Origin: an uncultured Lachnospiraceae bacterium | Lineage (GTDB): Bacteria; Bacillota; Clostridia; Lachnospirales; Lachnospiraceae | Direction of reading: 5' to 3' | Length of the DNA stretch: 64,000 nt | Assembly (NCBI GenBank): GCA_934293575.1 | Contig: CAKQYU010000009.1 | Span: forward strand, 31,378-95,377 | Part shown: in pieces, positions 35,152 to 43,691 of the stretch | How positions within the stretch are numbered: position 1 is the first letter of the stretch | Layout: every line of letters starts with the position of its first letter | Notes under the pieces: generated by a model | Databases searched by the model: none | What the model saw: the letters and a program-made list of their open reading frames with translations, nothing else | Told to the model about the DNA's origin: nothing | Made by a program: the position numbers and the translations under genes

Positions 35152-35742
35152 ATGATTATTAAAAACGCGGAGCTAGAGACGGTTTGTGGTGTTTCAAGTA
35201 AATTGCCCGATAATCCGGGGGTGGAAATTGCATTTGCGGGAAAATCAAATGTAGGAAAGTCTTCATTGATTAATGGTTTACTAAATCGTAAGGCATTGGC
35301 AAGAACTTCGTCGCAACCGGGTAAAACGCAGACAATCAATTTCTATAAAATTAATCAGGAATTTTATTTTGTGGATTTACCGGGATATGGTTATGCAAAG
35401 GTATCGGCTGCAGAACGGGAAAAATGGGGCAAAATGATAGAACGGTACTTACATTCATCCAATCAGCTTCAACTGGTATTTTTGTTAATTGATATCCGAC
35501 ATGAGCCTTCTCAAAATGATGTAATGATGTATGATTGGATTTGTCATAATGGATTTACACCGGTTATTATCGCAACAAAGGCAGATAAGATTAAAAGATC
35601 CCAGTTACAGAAAAATATAAAAATAATCCGACAAAAACTTGGAATGCAAAAAGAAGATTTACTGTTTCCGTTTTCTGCTTTGACCAGACAGGGACGGGAT
35701 GAGATTTTGGATTATGTGGAACAGGTTGTGCGCGGAGAATAA
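35152..35742 (+). CDS. engB: Ribosome biogenesis GTP-binding protein YsxC/EngB
   Basis: Essential-type GTPase acting in late 50S subunit assembly. The 196-residue protein has G1 FAGKSNVGKSSLIN, G3 DLPGYGYA, and G4 IATKADK, in canonical order and spacing. Start ATG 35152 overlaps the end region of lon, three bases after its stop, with gaaaggaatag as ribosome binding site, so the two are translationally linked. The gene ends at a symmetrical terminator shared with the opposite-strand gene. Confidence 0.95.
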   Translation: MIIKNAELETVCGVSSKLPDNPGVEIAFAGKSNVGKSSLINGLLNRKALARTSSQPGKTQTINFYKINQEFYFVDLPGYGYAKVSAAEREKWGKMIERYLHSSNQLQLVFLLIDIRHEPSQNDVMMYDWICHNGFTPVIIATKADKIKRSQLQKNIKIIRQKLGMQKEDLLFPFSALTRQGRDEILDYVEQVVRGE

Positions 35743-35775
35743 AAAAGTATGGCAGGTTAATCCTGCCATACTTTT
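35743..35775. terminator. Bidirectional terminator between engB and the DUF4364 gene
   Basis: AAAAGTATGGCAGG (35743-35756) pairs with CCTGCCATACTTTT (35762-35775), loop TTAAT. The 3' arm overlaps the last codons of the minus-strand gene. Confidence 0.9.
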
Positions 35776-36275
35776 GTTATAAGATATTGATAGATCTCTT
35801 CATTTTTTTCTTTCCAGGAATCGCATATGTGAATTGCCTGTTCCTGCGTCGGAACTGCAATTTTGATTTCCAGCAATGTCTGGTTACGTTCCTTGATACT
35901 GCATTGTGCAATATATTCATTGTTAGAAGGATAGTAGTCGGAAGAAATTGCCGATTCATTACGAAGTTCAATTTTCTGTTCCTTTAAATATTTTAAAATA
36001 TCTAACTTGATAGGATCTGATATCTTGAATTCAAATATTTCAATCGCTTCTTTTCCCTGCTCCGTGATTTCGTATAAGGAATGATTCCGAGCCTGTGTTG
36101 GCCGTATAAAATCAATTTCTACCAATTCTTTTATTGTAATCTGCAAGTTAAAATAAGTGGTATAGTTATTATCTAAAATGAACTGGGATATCTGAGATTC
36201 CGTTAACGGAAAGTCCACCCTGTCTAACATATATAAAATCATTAATTTATATAACATAAATGAATCATTTGTCAT
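35757..36275 (-). CDS. DUF4364 family protein
   Basis: A 172-residue protein of the DUF4364 family, common in Clostridia. The N-terminal half reads as a winged helix (LYKLMILYMLDRVDFPLTESQISQFIL, ITIKELVEIDFIRP, YEITEQGKEAIEIF), so DNA binding is likely. The C-terminal half is a conserved alpha/beta part without known role. It is the second gene of a minus-strand pair, 12 bases behind the malic enzyme gene, so it may regulate that unit or simply share its transcript. Confidence 0.75.
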   Translation of the reverse strand: MTNDSFMLYKLMILYMLDRVDFPLTESQISQFILDNNYTTYFNLQITIKELVEIDFIRPTQARNHSLYEITEQGKEAIEIFEFKISDPIKLDILKYLKEQKIELRNESAISSDYYPSNNEYIAQCSIKERNQTLLEIKIAVPTQEQAIHICDSWKEKNEEIYQYLITKVWQD

Positions 36276-36287
36276 AATAAAAATACC

Positions 36288-37442
36288 TTACTTTTTAATG
36301 TGTGATTTAACGGCTTCACTTACAACGTCAGCAACTCTTTCATCAAATGCTTCCGGCATGATGAAATCATCGTTTAATTCTTCGTCAGAAACCAAATCGG
36401 CGATTGCCTGTGCAGCGGCAAGTTTCATTTCTTCCGTAATAATAGAAGCGCGTCCTTCCAATGCACCTTTGAAAATACCAGGGAAGGCAATAACGTTGTT
36501 TACCTGATTTGGGAAATCGGATCTTCCGGTTCCGACAATTCTTGCTCCGGCTTTTTTTGCAACGTCCGGCATAATTTCCGGTGTTGGATTTGCCATGGCA
36601 AACAGAATGGAGTCTTTGTTCATGGATGCTACCATTTCGGCAGATACGATACCGGGTGCGGAAACTCCGACAAAAATATCAGCACCAACTAATGCATCCG
36701 CAAGGGAACCGGTTTTGTTTGAAAGATTGGTAACTTTTAGCATTTCTTTCTGCATCCAGTTTAATCCCTCATAATCCTTATGTAAAATTCCGTTCCGGTC
36801 ACACATGGTAACATTTTTGAAGCCATAGGTAAGCAATAATTTTGCGATTGCAATACCGGCAGACCCTGCACCGTTGACAACAACCTTGCATTCTTCTTTT
36901 TTCTTTCCTGTAATGCGGAGTCCGTTAATAATACCGGACAATACAACGATAGCAGTTCCGTGCTGGTCGTCATGGAAAACAGGGATATCCAATGCTTCGT
37001 TTAAACGACGTTCAATTTCAAAGCAACGTGGTGCGGAAATATCTTCCAGATTAATTCCGCCAAATGCAGGCGCAATATTGATAACGGTTTTGATAATTTC
37101 TTCTGTGTCCTGTGTGTCTAAGCAGATTGGAACGGCATTTACATTACCGAACGATTTGAATAATACAGCCTTTCCTTCCATAACAGGCATAGCGGCAGCA
37201 GCCCCGATGTTACCAAGTCCCAATACAGCACTACCATCGGATACAACGGCTACTGTATTTCCCTTTTGTGTGTATTTATATACATCATCGGGATTCTGAG
37301 CAATTTTCCTGCAAGGCTCTGCAACACCGGGGGTGTAAGCAAGAGATAAATCCTCACGATTTTCGACCTTGCATTTTGGTTCGGTACTCATTTTTCCGGC
37401 CCATTGTTCGTGTAATTGTAATGATTTTTCATATACGTCCAT
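36288..37442 (-). CDS. NAD(P)-dependent malic enzyme
   Basis: Oxidatively decarboxylates malate to pyruvate with NAD or NADP. At 384 residues it is the short bacterial type without a phosphotransacetylase extension. Features are YTPGVAEPC in the N-terminal malic domain, the metal/substrate block EDISAPRCFEIERRL, FHDDQHGTAIVVLSGI with the metal-binding Asp residues, and the Rossmann motif VVNGAGSAGIAIAKLLL. The start ATG at 37442 has aaaggtgg upstream on the minus strand. A good promoter lies about 40-60 bases ahead. The DUF4364 gene follows in the same unit. Confidence 0.93.
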   Translation of the reverse strand: MDVYEKSLQLHEQWAGKMSTEPKCKVENREDLSLAYTPGVAEPCRKIAQNPDDVYKYTQKGNTVAVVSDGSAVLGLGNIGAAAAMPVMEGKAVLFKSFGNVNAVPICLDTQDTEEIIKTVINIAPAFGGINLEDISAPRCFEIERRLNEALDIPVFHDDQHGTAIVVLSGIINGLRITGKKKEECKVVVNGAGSAGIAIAKLLLTYGFKNVTMCDRNGILHKDYEGLNWMQKEMLKVTNLSNKTGSLADALVGADIFVGVSAPGIVSAEMVASMNKDSILFAMANPTPEIMPDVAKKAGARIVGTGRSDFPNQVNNVIAFPGIFKGALEGRASIITEEMKLAAAQAIADLVSDEELNDDFIMPEAFDERVADVVSEAVKSHIKK

Positions 37443-37481
37443 AATAAACCACCTTTTCTACTAAAATAAACTTTGGTTTCT

Positions 37482-37510
37482 ATATTAGCATTATCGGTAA
37501 GGTAGTGCAA
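37482..37510 (-). promoter_or_regulatory. Promoter of the malic enzyme gene
   Basis: On the minus strand: TTGCAC (37510-37505), 17-base spacer, TAATAT (37487-37482). Confidence 0.65.
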
Positions 37511-37572
37511 GGATGAAAGAAAAATAAATCGCTTTCTGTCGCTATTTTTCGATATATTTTGAAAAATATTAA

Positions 37573-37600
37573 TTTACACAAGGTTAAAATGTGATATAAT
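37573..37600 (+). promoter_or_regulatory. Promoter of rho
   Basis: TTTACA (37573-37578), 16-base spacer, TATAAT (37595-37600) with extended TGA. The leader of about 70 bases could take part in autoregulation, as known for rho in other bacteria. Confidence 0.75.
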
Positions 37601-37675
37601 AAAGCAAATTATATTTTCTATTTTCAAAGAATTACCCCAAGTGATGAATTTAATATAAAGGAGAATCATATATTT

Positions 37676-39061
37676 ATGAATTACGAAAAAATGACGTTGC
37701 AGGAGTTAAAAGCAGCGGCTAAGGAATCCGGTGTGAAAAAAATCACGGGATTGAAAAAAAGTGAATTGGTTGCTCTTTTGATGCAGTCTGAGCAGTCAAA
37801 GGAATCTCACACAGAGAAAAAGGTTGTCGAGAAAAAAGAACCGGAAAAGAGAGAAAGAATACCGGATAAACGGATGCAGAAAACAAAAGAAGACGGTAAA
37901 AACAGTTTTGTGCCGGATGCATCATTGGACAGTGGAAAAGAAGCACATGGTATTCTTGAAGTAATGAGTGACGGATATGGATTTATCCGTTGTGAAAATT
38001 ATCTGCCGGGAGAGAATGATATTTATGTTTCACCGGCTCAGATTAAAAAATTCAACTTAAAAACCGGAGATATCATTATCGGTAATCAGAAGATTAAAAC
38101 AGACAAAGAAAAATTTGCCGCGTTACTTTATATAAAGAAGATTAACGGTTATTCTTTGGAAGAAGCAATGAAACGTAAAAGCTTTGAAGAATTAACCCCT
38201 ATTTTCCCAAATGAAAGAATATCCTTGGAAAATGAAAATTCACATGGAATTTCATTGCGTATTATGGATTTGTTGGCACCGATTGGAAAGGGACAGCGTG
38301 GTATGATTGTTGCTCCGCCAAAGGCCGGTAAAACAACCTTATTAAAACAGATAGCAATCAGCATCAGCCGGACATATCGCGACATGCATCTGATTGTTTT
38401 GTTAATAGATGAACGTCCGGAGGAGGTAACCGATATCAGGGAATCGATTGAGGGACCGAATGTCGAAGTAATTTATTCAACTTTTGATGAATTGCCGGAA
38501 CATCACAAAAGAGTATCCGAGATGGTATTAGAGCGTGCAAAACGTTTGGTGGAGCACAAAGAGGATGTCGTCATTTTATTGGATTCCATTACAAGACTTG
38601 CCAGAGCGTATAACCTGACAGTTCCACCAAGCGGAAGAACATTGACCGGTGGTCTGGATCCGGCAGCGTTGCATATGCCGAAGAAGTTTTTTGGTGCGGC
38701 ACGTAATATGAGAGAGGGAGGTTCTCTTACGGTTTTAGCGACTGCACTGGTAGAAACAGGTTCTAAAATGGATGACGTGGTATTTGAAGAATTTAAGGGT
38801 ACCGGTAATATGGAACTGGTGCTTGACCGCAAATTATCCGAAAAAAGAATATTCCCGGCAATTAATATTGCAAAAACCGGAACAAGAAGAGATGATTTAT
38901 TGCTGACACCGTTAGAGCTAGAGGCAACGGAAGCAATGCATAAAGAATTGTCCGGTGCAAAGAGTGAAGAAGCGACGGAAGAGATATTAAAATTATTTGT
39001 TCGTACCAAAAATAATGCAGAATTCTTAGAATTAATCAAACGTTCGCTGCTTCGCAAATAA
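37676..39061 (+). CDS. rho: Transcription termination factor Rho
   Basis: Hexameric RNA helicase that ends transcription of untranslated RNA. The 461-residue protein has a SAP-like N-domain (MTLQELKAAAKESGVKKITG), a Lys/Glu-rich insertion at about 40-85, the cold-shock-like RNA-binding domain (GILEVMSDGYGFIRCENYL), and the RecA-like motor with IVAPPKAGKTTLLKQ as Walker A and LIVLLIDERPEEVTDI nearby. The charged insertion makes it longer than the E. coli protein (419). Start ATG 37676 follows aaaggag. Its presence is relevant to the weak-U-tract hairpins in this window. Confidence 0.96.
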   Translation: MNYEKMTLQELKAAAKESGVKKITGLKKSELVALLMQSEQSKESHTEKKVVEKKEPEKRERIPDKRMQKTKEDGKNSFVPDASLDSGKEAHGILEVMSDGYGFIRCENYLPGENDIYVSPAQIKKFNLKTGDIIIGNQKIKTDKEKFAALLYIKKINGYSLEEAMKRKSFEELTPIFPNERISLENENSHGISLRIMDLLAPIGKGQRGMIVAPPKAGKTTLLKQIAISISRTYRDMHLIVLLIDERPEEVTDIRESIEGPNVEVIYSTFDELPEHHKRVSEMVLERAKRLVEHKEDVVILLDSITRLARAYNLTVPPSGRTLTGGLDPAALHMPKKFFGAARNMREGGSLTVLATALVETGSKMDDVVFEEFKGTGNMELVLDRKLSEKRIFPAINIAKTGTRRDDLLLTPLELEATEAMHKELSGAKSEEATEEILKLFVRTKNNAEFLELIKRSLLRK

Positions 39062-39084
39062 TTTTTCAATTTCACATAAAATAC

Positions 39085-39113
39085 TTGCATTACGGAATGT
39101 CTTGTGATAAACT
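39085..39113 (+). promoter_or_regulatory. Possible promoter of rpmE
   Basis: TTGCAT (39085-39090), 17-base spacer, TAAACT (39108-39113). Confidence 0.45.
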
Positions 39114-39169
39114 GTAGAAGTTGTTTAGGCGGGTTGGAATCTGCCAATATATTTTGAGAGGTGTAAGAT

Positions 39170-39379
39170 ATGAAAGAAGGAATTCATCCAAATTATTATC
39201 AGGCAAAGGTAGTTTGTAACTGTGGTAATGAGTTTGTTACTGGTTCAACAAAAGAAGAGATTCACGTAGAAATTTGTTCTAAGTGTCATTCATTCTATAC
39301 TGGTCAGCAGAAGGCTGCACAGGCTCGCGGTCGTATTGATAAATTCAACCGTAAGTACGGAGTTAATCAGGCTAATTAG
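39170..39379 (+). CDS. rpmE: 50S ribosomal protein L31
   Basis: Small ribosomal protein of the large subunit, 69 residues. It is the zinc-binding (C+) form: Cys residues occur in VVCNCGNEF and ICSKCHSFYTG. The C-terminal RIDKFNRKYG motif is typical of the family. ATG 39170 follows agaggtg. It lies in the common clostridial order rho-rpmE-DUF1385-prmC-prfA. A strong terminator follows, so the downstream genes must have their own promoter or depend on read-through. Confidence 0.96.
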   Translation: MKEGIHPNYYQAKVVCNCGNEFVTGSTKEEIHVEICSKCHSFYTGQQKAAQARGRIDKFNRKYGVNQAN

Positions 39380-39388
39380 TAACGTTTT

Positions 39389-39418
39389 AAGGTTGAGATA
39401 TTATCTCAACCTTTTTTA
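39389..39418 (+). terminator. Intrinsic terminator of rpmE
   Basis: AAGGTTGAGATA and TATCTCAACCTT (39389-39413) form a near-perfect palindrome with a minimal loop, followed by a T-run. Confidence 0.9.
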
Positions 39419-39439
39419 TTTTATTTTCGAGGTGTTTGA

Positions 39440-40498
39440 ATGGAAGATAGACTCCCAAAGGGAACATTAGGCGGACAGGCGGTCATTGAAGGTGTAATGA
39501 TGAAGGGGAAAGATTCCTATGCCGTTGCTGTCAGACGTCCGGATAAAAAAATACAGGTAAAATTGTATAAATATCAATCATATGCAGATCAGCATGGATT
39601 CGGTAAAATTCCATTTATAAGAGGTGTAATTAATTTTATTGAGTCTTTGGTTGTAGGTATGAATACCCTAAACTATTCATCTTCTTTTTATGAGGAGGAA
39701 GAAGTTGAGACCAAAGCAGATAAAGTCATTAAAAATATTTTCAAAGAAAATGCGGAAAAGGTAATTGTAGGATTTACAATTTTTGTATCCATAATAATTG
39801 CATTGGCCTTATTTATGTTATTACCGGCAGGAATCGCAGAGTTTTTAGGAAAATGGATTGATAGCAGAGTATGGTTGTCATTGATTGAGGGCGTAATACG
39901 ACTGGTTATCTTTTTAATTTATATTGTATTGATTTCACAAATGGAAGATATTAAGCGGGTGTTTATGTATCACGGAGCAGAACATAAGACGATTAATTGC
40001 TATGAATCGGGAGATGAACTGACTCCGGAGAATGTTGCAAAACATTCCAGATATCATAAGCGTTGCGGAACCAGTTTTTTGTTTCTCGTAATGATTATCA
40101 GTATTTTGTTTTTTATGTTAATAACAGCAAAGCAGTTATGGCTGAGATTGTTGCTGCGGATTTTGTTGGTGCCGGTAGTTGCCGGTGTATCATATGAATT
40201 TATCCGTCTTGCCGGAAAAAGTGATAACGTAATCGTAAATATCCTGAGTAAACCGGGAATGTGGATTCAAAAACTGACCACAAAGGAACCGGATGAATCC
40301 ATGATACAGGTTGCCATTATATCGGTTGGTGCGGTAGTAAACGGAAAAGATTATGCGAATGCGGTAAATGAGGCACAGGGAATTTTAAAGACGGAATTTA
40401 AGGATGAAGAGGACTATGAGGATGATTTATCCGATATTGAGGTGTCCGGCGATTTAGAGGATTCTCTGTTAGAAGAAGATAAAAGCGGAGAAGAATAA
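39440..40498 (+). CDS. DUF1385 (YqhQ-like) membrane protein
   Basis: A 352-residue membrane protein of the DUF1385 family; function unknown. The N-terminal LGGQAVIEGVMMKG and the central FMYHGAEHKTINCYE-G are strongly conserved family blocks, the second with a His-Glu-His cluster that could bind metal. About four hydrophobic segments are visible (near 108-132, 142-165, 212-232 and 236-255). The C-terminal 45 residues are very acidic. The gene sits between rpmE and prmC in many clostridia, and its stop overlaps the prmC start (TAATG), so coupling with release-factor methylation is conserved but unexplained. Confidence 0.88.
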   Translation: MEDRLPKGTLGGQAVIEGVMMKGKDSYAVAVRRPDKKIQVKLYKYQSYADQHGFGKIPFIRGVINFIESLVVGMNTLNYSSSFYEEEEVETKADKVIKNIFKENAEKVIVGFTIFVSIIIALALFMLLPAGIAEFLGKWIDSRVWLSLIEGVIRLVIFLIYIVLISQMEDIKRVFMYHGAEHKTINCYESGDELTPENVAKHSRYHKRCGTSFLFLVMIISILFFMLITAKQLWLRLLLRILLVPVVAGVSYEFIRLAGKSDNVIVNILSKPGMWIQKLTTKEPDESMIQVAIISVGAVVNGKDYANAVNEAQGILKTEFKDEEDYEDDLSDIEVSGDLEDSLLEEDKSGEE

Positions 40499-41355
40499 TG
40501 GCATCAATTGAACAGTTACTGCAATACGGAAAAGATGCTTTGGAACAAAGCGGAAATGAATATGCAAAATATGAGCGTAAGGTTTTGTTGGAAGAAGTGC
40601 TTCAAATGACCTATATGCAGATGCTTGTTAATCCTTCTGCGGAGGTTTCCGCTCAGGATGAGATGCGATATAAGCAATTAATAGAAAAGCGGTGTAATCA
40701 TTATCCACTTCAATATATTTTAGGTTATACACATTTTATGGACTATACTTTTTTTGTCAATGAAAATGTGCTGATTCCAAGAAATGATACTGAGGTACTG
40801 GTAGAACTGGCAGATAAGATTGTGAAGGAAGCGGATATGCCAAAGGAACAATATTCCGTTTTGGATATGTGTTGCGGTTCCGGTTGCATTGGAATTTCTT
40901 TAAAGCTATATAACAAAGATATTGCATTGACTTTATGCGATATTTCGACAGGAGCATTGGAAGTCACACAAAAAAATCTTGATAAATATAATATAGAGGC
41001 TGAGGTGACAGAAAGCAATCTGTTTGATTCGATTGACGGAACATATTCTATGATTATAAGCAATCCGCCGTATATTGAACAGGATGTTATTGAATCTTTA
41101 ATGCCGGAAGTAAAAGATTATGAGCCGAGACTTGCATTAGATGGTGGAGAAGATGGTCTGATGTTTTATCGCAGTATCATATCTTCATCAAAGAATTATC
41201 TGCAACCGGGCGGATATCTGTTGTTTGAAATTGGATATAATCAGGGAAAACAGGTTTTTGACATGATGGAAGCGGCTGGATTTTTGAATGTAACCATACA
41301 AAAGGATTATTCGGGACTTGACCGTATTGTTTATGGATATACAAACAGAATATAG
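40498..41355 (+). CDS. prmC: Release factor glutamine methyltransferase
   Basis: SAM-dependent enzyme that methylates the glutamine of the GGQ motif in release factors. The 285-residue protein has an N-terminal helical domain, HFMDYTFFVNENVLIPRNDTE, the SAM motif LDMCCGSGCIGISL, and the NPPY active-site loop in ISNPPYIEQDV. It overlaps the DUF1385 stop by one base and precedes the gene for its substrate RF1 by 27 bases, which strongly supports the assignment. Confidence 0.95.
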   Translation: MASIEQLLQYGKDALEQSGNEYAKYERKVLLEEVLQMTYMQMLVNPSAEVSAQDEMRYKQLIEKRCNHYPLQYILGYTHFMDYTFFVNENVLIPRNDTEVLVELADKIVKEADMPKEQYSVLDMCCGSGCIGISLKLYNKDIALTLCDISTGALEVTQKNLDKYNIEAEVTESNLFDSIDGTYSMIISNPPYIEQDVIESLMPEVKDYEPRLALDGGEDGLMFYRSIISSSKNYLQPGGYLLFEIGYNQGKQVFDMMEAAGFLNVTIQKDYSGLDRIVYGYTNRI

Positions 41356-41382
41356 GATTAGTTTGAGAAAGAAGGGGCAGAA

Positions 41383-42456
41383 ATGTTTGATAAATTAGAT
41401 GATTTACTGGCACGTTATGAGTCGGTGTTAGAACAATTAAGTGATCCGGATGTTTTAAATAATCAGGAAAAATATACTTCTTTAATGAAGGAACAAAGCG
41501 ATTTGGCACCGATTGCCGCAAAATATAAAGAATATTTAGCTGCAAAACAGGCAATTGATGACAGTCTTGCAATGTTAGAGGATGAAAAAGACGAAGAAAT
41601 GCGGGAATTGGCAAAGGAAGAACTGAATGATTCAAAGGCTGCGGTAGAACGTATTGAGGGAGAATTAAAGATTTTATTAATCCCGAAGGATCCGAATGAT
41701 GATAAGAATGTAATTGTTGAGCTTCGTGCAGGTGCAGGTGGAGATGAATCTGCTTTGTTTGCAGCAGAAATCTTTCGTATGTATCAAAAGTATGCAGATC
41801 GTATGCATTGGAAAACAGAGCTGATTTCTTTAAATGAAAATGGAATTGGTGGTTTTAAAGAATGTTCGTTTATGATTAACGGCAAGGGAGCATTTTCACG
41901 ATTGAAATACGAAAGTGGAGTGCATCGGGTACAACGTGTGCCGGAGACGGAATCGGGTGGAAGAATTCACACATCAACAATGACGGTTGCTATTATGCCG
42001 GAAGCAGAAGAGGTGGATTTTGAACTGGATATGAATGATTGTAAATTTGATGTTTTCCGTGCGTCCGGTAACGGAGGTCAGTGCGTTAATACAACGGATT
42101 CGGCTGTTCGATTGACACATATACCAACCGGTATTGTTATTTCCTGTCAGGATGAAAAATCTCAGTTGAAAAACAAGGATAAGGCATTAAAAGTTTTACG
42201 TGCAAAATTATATGATATGGAATTGCAAAAGGCACATGATGCCGAAGCGGAACTGCGTAAGAGTCAGGTGGGAACAGGAGACCGTTCCGAAAAAATCAGA
42301 ACTTACAATTTCCCACAGGGAAGAGTGACCGACCATAGAATTAAACTGACACTTCACCGGTTAGATCAGGTTATGGATGGCGATTTGGATGAAATCATTG
42401 ATAGTCTGACGGCTGCGGACCAGGCAGCAAAACTTGCCAAAATGGATGAAAATTAA
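41383..42456 (+). CDS. prfA: Peptide chain release factor 1
   Basis: Reads UAA and UAG stop codons and triggers peptide release. The 357-residue protein has the stop-codon-reading tripeptide P-x-T as PET in VQRVPETESGG, which marks RF1 rather than RF2, and the catalytic GGQ in RASGNGGQCVNTT. Here the residue after GGQ is Cys rather than the more usual His or Asn. Start ATG 41383 is preceded by agaaaggggc. It forms one unit with DUF1385, prmC and hisC. Confidence 0.96.
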   Translation: MFDKLDDLLARYESVLEQLSDPDVLNNQEKYTSLMKEQSDLAPIAAKYKEYLAAKQAIDDSLAMLEDEKDEEMRELAKEELNDSKAAVERIEGELKILLIPKDPNDDKNVIVELRAGAGGDESALFAAEIFRMYQKYADRMHWKTELISLNENGIGGFKECSFMINGKGAFSRLKYESGVHRVQRVPETESGGRIHTSTMTVAIMPEAEEVDFELDMNDCKFDVFRASGNGGQCVNTTDSAVRLTHIPTGIVISCQDEKSQLKNKDKALKVLRAKLYDMELQKAHDAEAELRKSQVGTGDRSEKIRTYNFPQGRVTDHRIKLTLHRLDQVMDGDLDEIIDSLTAADQAAKLAKMDEN

Positions 42457-42480
42457 AAAGACACAGATGAGGTATATATC

Positions 42481-43542
42481 ATGAAGGAATGGGAGAAAAA
42501 TATTCGTAAGGTTGTACCCTATGTACCGGGTGAACAGCCAAAACAAAAAAACATTATTAAGTTAAATACAAATGAAAATCCTTATCCGCCTGCAAAGGGG
42601 GTTTTAGAGGCACAGACAAATCTGAATAATCTTCGTTTTTATCCGGATCCCGTAGCAGCGGATTTGGTAAATGCAATTGCAGATTATCATCATTTGGATT
42701 CCTCGAGGGTTTTTGTCGGTGTCGGTTCGGATGATGTTTTGGCAATGTCTTTTCTTACATTTTTTAATTCGGATAAACCGATATATTTTCCGGATATAAC
42801 CTACAGTTTTTATGATGTATGGGCAGATTTATTCCGGATTCCATATGAGACAAAAGCATTAAATGATAATTTTGAATTGATTGCTTCGGATTATTACGAT
42901 AAAAACGGTGGTGTGGTGTTCCCAAATCCAAATGCACCGACAGGTATTTTAAAGGATTTATCATTTGTCCGGGATGTTTTGGAACATAATCAGGATGTCA
43001 TTGTGATTGTGGATGAGGCATATATTGACTTTGGTGGAACAAGTGCATTACAGCTATTGGATGAATATGAGAATTTACTTGTTGTACGGACATTCTCAAA
43101 ATCCCGTTCCATGGCAGGATTACGAATCGGATATGCATTAGGAAGCAAGGAATTGATTCAGGCGTTAAATGATGTGAAATACAGTTATAATTCTTATACG
43201 ATGAATTATCCGTCTATTGTTCTGGGTGTGGAAAGTATTAAGGATGATGCGTATTTTAAACAGACAACGGAGAAAATTGTCCGGACAAGAGAGTGGTTTA
43301 AAAAGGAGTTAACGGATTTGGGTTTTGTTTATCCGGATTCTTATGCCAACTTTGTGTTTGCTTCACATAAAGATGTTCCTGCAAAGGCTATTTTTGAAAA
43401 TGCCCGTAAAGAAGGAATTTTTGTCCGTTACTTTGATAAGCCGAGAATTGATAATTATTTGCGGATTACCGTTGGTACACAGGAAGAAATGGAACAATTT
43501 GTTTCATTTTTAAAACAATTTATATCGTCATATAATAAATAA
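42481..43542 (+). CDS. hisC: Histidinol-phosphate aminotransferase
   Basis: PLP enzyme that transaminates imidazole-acetol phosphate in histidine synthesis; some relatives act on aromatic amino acids. The 353-residue protein has the N-terminal IKLNTNENPYPP, the cofactor Asp and Tyr in VVDEAYIDFGG, and the PLP-lysine block RTFSKSRSMAGLRIGYA. No other his gene is nearby, so an orphan copy in the prmC-prfA unit is odd. Related subgroup-I aminotransferases (for example cobalamin-type CobD or aromatic aminotransferases) cannot be fully excluded. Confidence 0.85.
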   Translation: MKEWEKNIRKVVPYVPGEQPKQKNIIKLNTNENPYPPAKGVLEAQTNLNNLRFYPDPVAADLVNAIADYHHLDSSRVFVGVGSDDVLAMSFLTFFNSDKPIYFPDITYSFYDVWADLFRIPYETKALNDNFELIASDYYDKNGGVVFPNPNAPTGILKDLSFVRDVLEHNQDVIVIVDEAYIDFGGTSALQLLDEYENLLVVRTFSKSRSMAGLRIGYALGSKELIQALNDVKYSYNSYTMNYPSIVLGVESIKDDAYFKQTTEKIVRTREWFKKELTDLGFVYPDSYANFVFASHKDVPAKAIFENARKEGIFVRYFDKPRIDNYLRITVGTQEEMEQFVSFLKQFISSYNK

Positions 43543-43577
43543 TCATCTACAAAAATATATTTTTTGACAAAATGGTC

Positions 43578-43620
43578 TTGACGTTGAGTGTGGTTTTCTG
43601 TATAGTGAAATCACACTCAA
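43578..43620 (+). promoter_or_regulatory. Promoter with interleaved inverted repeat upstream of the DUF5688 gene
   Basis: TTGACG (43578-43583), 17-base spacer, TATAGT (43601-43606). TTGAGTGTG (43584-43592) directly after the -35 and CACACTCAA (43612-43620) just after the -10 form a perfect inverted repeat. A second hairpin, ATGGGG-ATTG-CCCCAT (43631-43646), lies in the leader. Confidence 0.7.
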
Positions 43621-43691
43621 TTTTATTTCAATGGGGATTGCCCCATCTGTTTTACATGTTTCTAATTTCTCCGAATAAAAAGGAGAATCAG

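Noticed and set aside
43572..43691. 40-residue N-terminal extension of the DUF5688 protein.
   Set aside because: It runs through the promoter -10 and the operator-like repeat; ATG 43692 has a strong ribosome binding site.
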